Source of the DNA: Candidatus Nanohalarchaeota archaeon
Lineage (GTDB): Archaea > EX4484-52
DNA length: 5,853 nucleotides
Assembly: GCA_003660905.1 (NCBI GenBank)
Contig: QMVB01000059.1
Span: 1 to 5,853, forward strand
Reading direction: 5' to 3'
Under the pieces are notes generated by a model. That model was not told the DNA's origin. It did not search any database and saw nothing but the letters and a program-made list of their open reading frames with translations. The position numbers and the translations under genes were made by a program. Positions 1 through 4,501 of this stretch are shown in pieces; position 1 is the stretch's first letter, and each line of letters begins with the position of its first letter.

Positions 1-163
1 CGTACTTGGAATAGCCGAGTTCGCTATTCATTTCTTCTTCGAGGGCTTCCTGGAGGACATCCTTTATCTGTTCTATGAAAGCATCTTCGATGCTTTTTCC
101 GTCTTTTAGATTGTTTTCTCTTATGAAATTTCTTGCCTGCTCTTTTGTAAATAATTTTGTCAT
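1..163 (-). CDS. IS256/Mutator-family transposase, N-terminal fragment (runs off the window)
   Basis: The reverse strand from the ATG at 163-161 reads open for 54 codons to the window edge. It begins MTKLFTKEQARNF and carries the block ALEEEMNSELGYSKY at residues 40-54. That block matches the N-terminal signature of IS256 (Mutator) transposases, in which an acidic 'E.EM...LGY.K' stretch precedes the DDE catalytic domain. The catalytic residues lie outside the window, so activity cannot be judged. Family members act as DDE recombinases that move the element through a circular intermediate. The start is supported by a canonical Shine-Dalgarno GAGGTGA five bases before the ATG, unlike most other genes here, which have none; this fits a recently acquired mobile gene. 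A 7-bp inverted repeat (180-196) sits just upstream. The family call is from pattern recognition, not a database search. Confidence 0.85.
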   Translation of the reverse strand, partial: MTKLFTKEQARNFIRENNLKDGKSIEDAFIEQIKDVLQEALEEEMNSELGYSKY

Positions 164-245
164 TTTTTCACCTCTAATTATCATTATGTTAATGATTTTT
201 AGAAGTTTCAGCAAAATTAATTACGGTACCATGTGTCGGGCAGTA
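164..245 (-). mobile_element. Probable terminal region of the IS256-family element
   Basis: Noncoding DNA between the transposase start and the next gene must include one end of the insertion sequence, because these elements carry their terminal inverted repeat shortly upstream of the transposase. The most plausible boundary is near 225-245, where the less AT-rich stretch GGTACCATGTGTCGGGC gives way to the AT-rich 3' flank of the neighbouring gene. The other end is outside the window, so neither the inverted repeat nor the 8-9 bp target duplication can be verified. Confidence 0.4.
180..196. repeat. Perfect inverted repeat in the transposase leader
   Basis: ATCATTA TGT TAATGAT forms two 7-base arms around a 3-base spacer, 17 bases upstream of the transposase start and just before its ribosome-binding site. 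It could be a leader hairpin or a dyad operator that limits transposase expression; both roles are inference. AT-rich palindromes of this size can also arise by chance. Confidence 0.4.
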
Positions 246-269
246 TATCGCAACAGATATATTATATAT

Positions 270-716
270 TTATGTTTTTATCACAATTCCGCCAATGCCT
301 TGGGCTGCGAATTTATGCATCATCTCTGCAACTGCCATAAGAGAACTCTGCGCTTCTCTCATATTAAGCGTTATTTTTTCAGGAGCAATTATCTCAACTG
401 ATGTAGGACCGTAATTTATTACTATATCCACCAATGTTTCATAGTTTTTTAGCATAAAAGTTATCTCGCAAATCTGGCTGAAAAGTACGTTTATATTTCT
501 TGCCTTGAATTCCGCCCCTGCTTCAACTTCATCAATACTTGTTAAATTTTCTTCAAGAATATATATATCATAAGTTTTCTTTATTGCAGCTATATGCTTT
601 GCCAATGCTTTTTCTGTTACATCATAAGAATTTGACTGGACCTCAAAAAGCATCCATACCTTTAAATAACCCTTTTTAAGCAATTCTTTTTCGTCAAATT
701 CCAGTTCCAGCTCCAA
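270..716 (-). CDS. Conserved-looking archaeal protein of unknown function, 148 aa
   Basis: I do not recognise the family firmly. The product is a soluble alpha/beta-type protein without signal peptide or membrane segment. It has a charged N-terminus (ELELEFDEKELLKKGY), a central acidic helix, the segment IVINYGPTSVEII at about residues 98-110, and a C-terminal helix followed by a Gly-rich end (HKFAAQGIGGIVIKT). The regular secondary-structure pattern suggests a real, constrained protein. The only in-frame start before the conserved-looking part is TTG at 716-714. Directly upstream in the same frame is ATG-AAA-AAG-AGA-TAA, and the good Shine-Dalgarno GGAG (740-737) is spaced for that ATG, not for the TTG. 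So the gene uses a weak TTG start, is coupled to the mini-ORF, or has an early nonsense change. It stands alone, divergent from the tRNA pair, with the insertion sequence just downstream. Confidence 0.8.
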   Translation of the reverse strand: MELELEFDEKELLKKGYLKVWMLFEVQSNSYDVTEKALAKHIAAIKKTYDIYILEENLTSIDEVEAGAEFKARNINVLFSQICEITFMLKNYETLVDIVINYGPTSVEIIAPEKITLNMREAQSSLMAVAEMMHKFAAQGIGGIVIKT

Positions 717-731
717 TTATCTCTTTTTCAT
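717..731 (-). other. Four-codon mini-ORF (MKKR-stop) preceding the 270-716 gene
   Basis: ATG AAA AAG AGA TAA occupies 731-717 on the minus strand, with GGAGATAG (740-733) at ideal spacing. It is in the same frame as the following gene and its stop abuts that gene's TTG start. It could be a coupling leader, or the true gene start interrupted by a stop codon. Confidence 0.5.
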
Positions 732-772
732 TCTATCTCCTTTAAAATTATAACAATACATTACTGTTATGT

Positions 773-780
773 ATTTAAAT
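773..780. promoter_or_regulatory. Palindromic TATA box between tRNA-Ser and the 270-716 gene
   Basis: ATTTAAAT, within GTATTTAAAT at 771-780, lies about 34 bases before tRNA-Ser, which allows a short precursor leader. In the other direction it would start transcription near 751, about 20 bases ahead of the mini-ORF ATG. That is the only arrangement that puts the Shine-Dalgarno at 740-737 inside the message. Nearer minus-strand alternatives (TTATAAT around 746-752, TTTTAAA at 747-741) cannot be excluded. Confidence 0.45.
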
Positions 781-810
781 ATTCTGTTTTATAAGAATTA
801 ACAACAATTT

Positions 811-895
811 GTCGGGATCGCATAGCTCGGTATTGCGGTAGCCTGCTAAGTTACTGTCCTTGGACACGGGGGTTCAAATCCCCCTCCCGACGCCA
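811..895 (+). tRNA. tRNA-Ser (anticodon GCU), 3' CCA encoded
   Basis: This is a class II tRNA. The acceptor stem GTCGGGA (811-817) pairs with TCCCGAC (885-891), and discriminator G892 is followed by encoded CCA. The anticodon stem GTAGC/GTTAC encloses loop CTGCTAA with anticodon GCT at 845-847. The long variable arm TGTCC-TT-GGACA is the serine hallmark. The T arm GGGGG-TTCAAAT-CCCCC is perfect. It reads AGC and AGU serine codons. It is the first of two tRNAs separated by 11 bases and is probably cotranscribed with tRNA-Thr. No intron is seen. Confidence 0.95.
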
Positions 896-906
896 TTAGA
901 CCAAAT

Positions 907-979
907 GCCTTGGTGGCTCAGCTGGTAGAGCGTTGCCTCGGTAAGGCAAAAGTCGCGCGTTCGAATCGCGCCCAAGGCT
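907..979 (+). tRNA. tRNA-Thr (anticodon GGU), with C33
   Basis: The acceptor stem GCCTTGG (907-913) pairs with CCAAGGC (972-978); the D stem is GCTC/GAGC and the T arm GCGCG-TTCGAAT-CGCGC. The anticodon stem TTGCC (933-937) pairs perfectly with GGCAA (945-949), fixing a 7-base loop TCGGTAA and anticodon GGT at 940-942, hence threonine (ACC/ACU). C2-G71 and discriminator U73 fit archaeal threonine identity. CCA is not encoded. Position 33, almost always U, is C939 here. A proline CGG reading would need a shifted loop that breaks the perfect stem. The gene ends 4 bases before the convergent pyruvate kinase stop codon. Confidence 0.92.
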
Positions 980-983
980 TGGT

Positions 984-2390
984 TTATTCAACAATTTTCA
1001 CTTCAACAAAATTATTCGGCTCCAGGTTCCCTGAGAGCGCAACTGTGATTATTACAATGTCTTTTGGATTCAGGTATTTTTTTCCCTTTAGCAGGGAAAT
1101 GGTTGTTTTTATTAGTTCACCCATTGTTTTGCCATCTATATTCAGATTATAGGAAAAAGCCCCGAACTGCAGCTTTGTTTCATCTCTTATTTTTTTCAAT
1201 GGAGAAAACACAAAGAGAGGCATGTTTATTCTATACCTGCCAATAAGCCCTGCGGTGACTCCTGTAACCGTCATTGCGATAATTGCTTTTGCATTCAGCT
1301 CATTTGCGCAAAGAGCAACGGCATTGCTTACGATATGCTTTGCTGTTTTTGTCTTTTCATGCCCGTATTCATCAAGACGGCACGGTATTGCTTTTTCTGT
1401 CTCTGTGCATAATTTATCAAGAACTTTCATGGATTCAACAGGATATTTGCCTTTTGCAGTTTCGCCCGAAAGCATTAGTGCATCTGCCCCAGACAGTATT
1501 GCATTTGAAACATCACTGACCTCAGCTCTTGTAGGGCGCGGATTCTCAATCATCGAATTCAAAAGGTGCGTCGCAACAATCACAGGCTTTCCTACAATGT
1601 TGCATTTTCTGATTATCTGCTCCTGAATTAGCGGAACCTGTTCATAAGGTATTTCAACACCCAAATCTCCTCTCGCAACCATAATGCCATCAGAGACCTG
1701 GAGAATTTCATCAAAATTTTCAACTGCTTTTTTATGCTCTATTTTTGAGATAACCTGTATGTCTTTGTTTTTCTTTTTCAGGTAATTCTTTAGCTCAATT
1801 ATATCATTCCTTGTTTTCACAAAAGAAACAGCAATGAAGTCAATATTATGTATTATGCCAAAATCAATGTCCTTGATGTCTTTTTCTGTCAGGGACGGCA
1901 TCTTTACATCTATATTGGGCAGGTTCACAGTTTTATTGCTGCCTAATATTCCGGAATTCAAAACTTTGCATACGATTATGTCTTCATGGATTTCCTGCAC
2001 TTCAAATTCAAGCAAGCCATCATCCACAAGCAGGCGGTCTTTTATCTTGATGTATTTGATAAGCTCTTTGTAGTTGATTGTTGTCCCGAATTCATGGTCA
2101 AATTTGTCCTTTACAGAAAACCTGAATGTATCCCCTGCATTCAGTAATATGTCATCTTTCAGTTTTCCTGTGCGTATTTCCGGTCCCTGTGTATCCAAAA
2201 GAAGAGCAGGTTTTCTTGGCACAAGCTTTTTTACTTCATTTATGCCTTTTATTAATCTTTCATGCCCGTCATAATCCCCATGCGAAAAATTCAGCCGGAC
2301 TGCATCAAAGCCAATGTCCACCATCTGCTTTAATATCTTAAAATCAGATGATGCAGGTCCGAGAGTGCATATTATTTTTGTCTTTCTCAT
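984..2390 (-). CDS. pyk: Pyruvate kinase
   Basis: Catalyses the last step of glycolysis in the cytoplasm: phosphoenolpyruvate + ADP to pyruvate + ATP. At 468 aa it is full length. Residues 1-66 begin the TIM-barrel A domain with RLNFSHG (R32, N34, S36, H37). D66 and TQGPEIRTG open the B domain (about 67-165). Signature VISKIEHKKA carries the catalytic Lys216 and metal ligand Glu218; RGDLG supplies Asp242; Thr274 in VATHLLNSM is the catalytic threonine position, followed by ENPRPTRAEVSDVSNA. The C-terminal domain starts near 345. Glu71 in QGPE is the residue type linked to K+-dependent enzymes (lysine in K+-independent ones). Small oddities are His219 where N/K/R/S/T is usual and His275 where Gln is common. 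No Shine-Dalgarno is present, but a TATA palindrome sits 25 bp from the ATG, so a leaderless message is likely. It converges on tRNA-Thr. Confidence 0.97.
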   Translation of the reverse strand: MRKTKIICTLGPASSDFKILKQMVDIGFDAVRLNFSHGDYDGHERLIKGINEVKKLVPRKPALLLDTQGPEIRTGKLKDDILLNAGDTFRFSVKDKFDHEFGTTINYKELIKYIKIKDRLLVDDGLLEFEVQEIHEDIIVCKVLNSGILGSNKTVNLPNIDVKMPSLTEKDIKDIDFGIIHNIDFIAVSFVKTRNDIIELKNYLKKKNKDIQVISKIEHKKAVENFDEILQVSDGIMVARGDLGVEIPYEQVPLIQEQIIRKCNIVGKPVIVATHLLNSMIENPRPTRAEVSDVSNAILSGADALMLSGETAKGKYPVESMKVLDKLCTETEKAIPCRLDEYGHEKTKTAKHIVSNAVALCANELNAKAIIAMTVTGVTAGLIGRYRINMPLFVFSPLKKIRDETKLQFGAFSYNLNIDGKTMGELIKTTISLLKGKKYLNPKDIVIITVALSGNLEPNNFVEVKIVE

Positions 2391-2411
2391 AGGAGTAGAA
2401 TATACTAATGA

Positions 2412-2419
2412 TTTTAAAG
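2412..2419. promoter_or_regulatory. Shared TATA box for pyruvate kinase and tRNA-Val
   Basis: TTTTAAAG (core TTTAAA, 2413-2418) is the only good TATA-like element in the 55-bp divergent gap. Its centre is 25.5 bp from the pyruvate kinase ATG and 30.5 bp from the first base of tRNA-Val. These distances suit a leaderless mRNA on one side and a tRNA with a few bases of leader on the other. The sharing is inferred from geometry. Confidence 0.55.
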
Positions 2420-2445
2420 ATTTCTATTATTGTTGTATTACTAAC

Positions 2446-2519
2446 GGGTCGATAGTCTAGTTGGCTATGACGTCGCCCTTACAAGGCGAAGGTCGGGAGT
2501 TCAAATCTCCCTCGACCCA
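2446..2519 (+). tRNA. tRNA-Val (anticodon UAC)
   Basis: The acceptor GGGTCGA (2446-2452) pairs with TCGACCC (2512-2518) and discriminator A2519 follows. The anticodon stem TCGCC/GGCGA holds loop CTTACAA with anticodon TAC at 2480-2482 and a normal U33. The T arm GGGAG-TTCAAAT-CTCCC is perfect, and the D arm GTC...GAC is present. CCA is not encoded. No intron is seen. It is transcribed divergently from pyruvate kinase and is followed by the structured gap at 2520-2742. Confidence 0.95.
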
Positions 2520-2527
2520 TGTTTGGC

Positions 2528-2552
2528 GAGCGAACAAAGGAATTTTCCGTAA
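2528..2552. repeat. 25-bp exact direct repeat, copy 1
   Basis: It starts GAGCGAACAAAGG and ends TTTTCCGTAA, identical to 2687-2711 over 25 bases. The similarity resumes at AGAGGAAATT (2564-2573). Its AAAGGAATTTTCC half folds back on GGAAATTTCTTT (2567-2578). Confidence 0.85.
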
Positions 2553-2641
2553 TTTTCGTAAGGAGAGGAAATTTCTTTAGTGAGCCGACAAACACCTTGA
2601 AAAGCGCGGTATTTGACGTAAGACCAGCGATATTCATGGTT

Positions 2642-2678
2642 TTTTTCTGCACGCAGATTGCGTAAGAGTGCAGAAAAA
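2642..2678. repeat. 11-bp perfect stem-loop
   Basis: TTTTTCTGCAC (2642-2652) is the exact reverse complement of GTGCAGAAAAA (2668-2678), with a 15-base loop. A competing smaller hairpin, ACGCA-GAT-TGCGT (2651-2663), overlaps it, so two folds are mutually exclusive at the base of the loop. The T-rich arms (T7 at 2640-2646 on plus, T5 on minus) could serve as terminators for tRNA-Val and the surface-protein gene. Confidence 0.6.
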
Positions 2679-2686
2679 TGCGTATA

Positions 2687-2711
2687 GAGCGAACAAAGGA
2701 ATTTTCCGTAA
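2687..2711. repeat. 25-bp exact direct repeat, copy 2
   Basis: It is identical to 2528-2552, 159 bases away start to start. Its fold-back partner GGAAATTACCTT (2727-2738) differs from that of copy 1, yet still pairs, with CCTT facing AAGG. The hairpin is therefore kept although the sequence has changed. Confidence 0.85.
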
Positions 2712-2742
2712 ATTATGCAGGATAGAGGAAATTACCTTCATC

Positions 2743-4011
2743 TCAATCAACACTTCTCCATATAGAAAATCTCATCAAAGAAAGCGTCTTGTTTGCATAC
2801 CTATCCACAAACACAATAGGATAATTGAACACAAATACTCCTTTATTTTCCGGTATTGCCTTTCCAAAACTTTCATTTTTCCCGGAAAAAGTGATGTTCA
2901 TGTCTGCTCCGCTAAGACCAAGCTGTTTTTTCAATTCAATATAATCTATCTGAAGGGTGCTGTTAATCCTCTCATCTGTTGCCCCAGTGATTTTTCTTTT
3001 TGGGCCAAGACTTGCATTGGCATCATGCAGATACCTGTTTTTTAACTTGATCCCTTCAGTATAGTTTCCGTAATGCGGAATGATTTTGTATTTTGATGCA
3101 CTGCTTATCTTCACTCTTCTCCAGTATGTTTTATTCGTTATAATTTCAACAGTCATATTCTTTCCTATTATCGCAACCCCGTCGTTGCCATTATACAAAT
3201 CAATCATATCTGCGGTTCCGTTCCAGACAGTTCCTCCATAAGATATGTTGAATATGTTTTCGCTCCCGTTGTAAAAATAAGTATAGTTTATGAATGTAGT
3301 ATTTGAATCAAATGAATTAGGAGAAGAAATCAAGACAAGAGAGTTATTCTGATATATCTTCGCTGATTTTTGACTGTTGAAATTTCCCTTGATTCTTGCA
3401 AATCCTCCTGTAATTCCATCAAAAGAACTAGTTGAAAGCAGGCAACCATCCCCGAAGAGAATTTCATCATCGTGAAATCTGATGCTCCCGATTCCTGTAT
3501 TTTTAAATTCAACATACACATGCGTGTTGTTTGCATAATCCGTTCCGTTATTCAGGTCAGTTTCATAAGAAAGAGGCGTTTTGTTGCCGTTGAAGTTATC
3601 AGGTATTGCGATCAGAAAATAAGGATTCTGCGACTTCTGCGCATTGAATATTACTGTGCTACTTTCAATGTCGCATGCTACTGGATTGAACTCTGAATCC
3701 AGGATAGCAGTTGAATTTGCAGTTGCGTTTTCAAATGAAAAATTGTAAAACAATTCCACTGGGATTTTTGAGGAAAAATTGGAAATGCCGACAGGATACA
3801 TGCAGACCTCTTCCTCTAATTGATTTTCAAACCTGTCTTTTATAACCATGCTTGCGGTCTTGAACATTTCCTGATTTTTTAATGTAGCAAAATTAGAGCT
3901 GTGATTTGCATAAACAATAATGAGTACAACAGCACCCATAAACAGAACAAAGGCAATAATAGAATCAACATTTACCTGCGCTTTTGTTCGCCTGCTTTTT
4001 TTTACTTTCAT
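2743..4011 (-). CDS. Large surface protein with type IV pilin-like (class III) signal peptide
   Basis: The 422-aa product starts MKVKKSRRTKAQVNVDSII. A basic leader, a probable prepilin-peptidase cut after Ala11, Gln at +1, Asp16 at +5 and a roughly 20-residue hydrophobic helix (about 17-35) are the archaeal type IV pilin/archaellin pattern. The protein would sit in the membrane or in a pilus-like filament with a large exposed domain. That domain has about 22 N-x-S/T sequons spread to the C-terminus and only three cysteines, which suggests a heavily N-glycosylated surface protein. It is much longer than ordinary pilins (100-200 aa). An in-frame ATG at 4047 would add 12 residues, including LNILIFILV, before the basic leader. 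I reject it because a TATA box centred 25.5 bp from the 4011 ATG predicts a leaderless start there, and the shorter form gives a proper signal. The exact function is unknown; no partner pilus genes are in the window. Confidence 0.85.
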   Translation of the reverse strand: MKVKKSRRTKAQVNVDSIIAFVLFMGAVVLIIVYANHSSNFATLKNQEMFKTASMVIKDRFENQLEEEVCMYPVGISNFSSKIPVELFYNFSFENATANSTAILDSEFNPVACDIESSTVIFNAQKSQNPYFLIAIPDNFNGNKTPLSYETDLNNGTDYANNTHVYVEFKNTGIGSIRFHDDEILFGDGCLLSTSSFDGITGGFARIKGNFNSQKSAKIYQNNSLVLISSPNSFDSNTTFINYTYFYNGSENIFNISYGGTVWNGTADMIDLYNGNDGVAIIGKNMTVEIITNKTYWRRVKISSASKYKIIPHYGNYTEGIKLKNRYLHDANASLGPKRKITGATDERINSTLQIDYIELKKQLGLSGADMNITFSGKNESFGKAIPENKGVFVFNYPIVFVDRYANKTLSLMRFSIWRSVD

Positions 4012-4030
4012 AACAAGAATAAAAATCAAA

Positions 4031-4040
4031 ATATTTAAAT
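4031..4040. promoter_or_regulatory. Shared palindromic TATA box for the surface-protein and Nudix genes
   Basis: ATATTTAAAT contains the perfect palindrome ATTTAAAT (4033-4040). Its centre is 25.5 bp from the surface-protein ATG (4011) and 29.5 bp from the Nudix ATG (4066). Neither start has a Shine-Dalgarno site. This supports short or leaderless messages in both directions from one element; the sharing is inference. Confidence 0.6.
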
Positions 4041-4065
4041 AATGCATATATTACTATTGTATATT

Positions 4066-4494
4066 ATGAAAAAGCAAAAATCATGCGGAGCTGTCGTATT
4101 TTCCCAAAAATCCGGGGGCAAAAGAGAGTACCTGTTAATCCAGCATTCTGATGGAGGCCACTGGGCTTTTCCAAAGGGAAGAATGGAGGAAGGAGAATCT
4201 GAAAAGCAGACGGCAGTCCGGGAAACCGAAGAAGAAACAGGAATTAATGATTTGATATTCATAGACGGCTTCAGGGAGGAAATCCGTTATACTGCAAAAT
4301 ATAATGAAATCAAAGTAAGCAAAACAGCTATATTATTTATTGCAAAAACAAATACCTTGGATATAAAATTGTCTGATGAGCACACAGATTTCAGGTGGCG
4401 CGAATTTAAAGAGGCAATGGATTTATTGACCTATGATGATACAAAGCAGATATTGAAAAAAGCAGATGATTTTTTAAAAAATAAAATAGGATGA
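4066..4494 (+). CDS. Nudix hydrolase, bis(5'-nucleosyl)-tetraphosphatase (Ap4A hydrolase) type
   Basis: The 142-aa cytoplasmic enzyme carries a complete Nudix box at residues 38-60: G38-x5-E44-x7-R52-E53-x-x-E56-E57-x-G59-I60. The paired glutamates bind the catalytic divalent metal. Flanking motifs point to the asymmetrical Ap4A hydrolase (NUDT2-like) group: SCGAVVF at the start, HWAFPKG before the box, GFREEIRY after it, and LSDEHTDFRW...LTYDDTKQIL near the C-terminus. Such enzymes split Ap4A and related dinucleotides made by aminoacyl-tRNA synthetases under stress. The start at 4066 is preferred over an upstream in-frame ATG at 4042 because the extra MHILLLYI is not family-like and the TATA spacing fits 4066. 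It converges on scpB with a 7-bp gap. Substrate choice is inferred from motifs; a different nucleotide substrate is possible. Confidence 0.9.
   Translation: MKKQKSCGAVVFSQKSGGKREYLLIQHSDGGHWAFPKGRMEEGESEKQTAVRETEEETGINDLIFIDGFREEIRYTAKYNEIKVSKTAILFIAKTNTLDIKLSDEHTDFRWREFKEAMDLLTYDDTKQILKKADDFLKNKIG
4470..4481. terminator. Possible bidirectional T-tract terminator between the Nudix gene and scpB
   Basis: TTTTTTAAAAAA (4470-4481), inside the Nudix 3' end, gives T6 on the minus strand 21 bases past the scpB stop. On the plus strand, T-rich bases from 4505 onward in the 3' end of scpB follow the Nudix stop. Archaeal transcription can stop at T-rich tracts, but this one also simply encodes DDFLKNK. 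Confidence 0.3.
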
Positions 4495-4501
4495 AATATC
4501 G

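Larger units (their letters stand above)
2520..2742. other. Gene-poor, hairpin-rich intergenic region; candidate structured RNA or repeat element
   Basis: No convincing gene occupies these 223 bases between tRNA-Val and the 3' end of the surface-protein gene. Four hairpins follow one another: 2536-2578 (12 bp with one G-U and one bulge), 2605-2629 (CGC/GCG plus GGT/ACC with a bulged A), 2642-2678 (11 bp perfect) and 2696-2738 (about 11 bp). The first and last are built on two copies of one 25-base direct repeat. CGTAAG occurs three times (2557, 2617, 2661). It may be an RNA processed from the tRNA-Val transcript, the 3' region of the opposite gene, or a dispersed repeat. I do not recognise it as a known RNA family. 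Confidence 0.4.

Noticed and set aside
938..944. Reading the second tRNA as proline (CGG)
   Set aside because: It would need a shifted anticodon loop that breaks a perfect 5-bp stem; discriminator U and C2-G71 also fit threonine.
1222..1626. Long plus-strand ORF (134 aa) opposite pyruvate kinase
   Set aside because: It is a shadow of the well-supported pyruvate kinase gene, with no family-like motifs. The same holds for the other plus-strand ORFs in 984-2390.
2519..2665. A 48-codon plus-strand ORF (ATG overlapping the last base of tRNA-Val, stop TAA 2663-2665); both 25-bp repeat copies read ERTKEFSV in the same frame
   Set aside because: It has no ribosome-binding site, begins on the tRNA's last base and lies across strong hairpins. 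The second repeat copy hits a stop within a few codons. The shared frame is a one-in-three coincidence, since the copies are 159 bases apart.
2528..2711. CRISPR-like repeat pair
   Set aside because: There are only two copies, separated by 134 bases, with no regular spacer series and no cas genes.
2446..2742. tRNA-Val as an integration (att) site with the gap as an integrated element
   Set aside because: No second copy of the tRNA-Val 3' end was seen downstream, and there is no integrase gene in the window.
4012..4047. Twelve-residue N-terminal extension of the surface protein from an ATG at 4047
   Set aside because: It would place the TATA box inside the coding region and add a hydrophobic stretch before the basic pilin-type leader; the 4011 start fits better.
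4042..4065. Eight-residue N-terminal extension of the Nudix protein
   Set aside because: MHILLLYI is not typical of the family, and the start is only a few bases from the TATA box.
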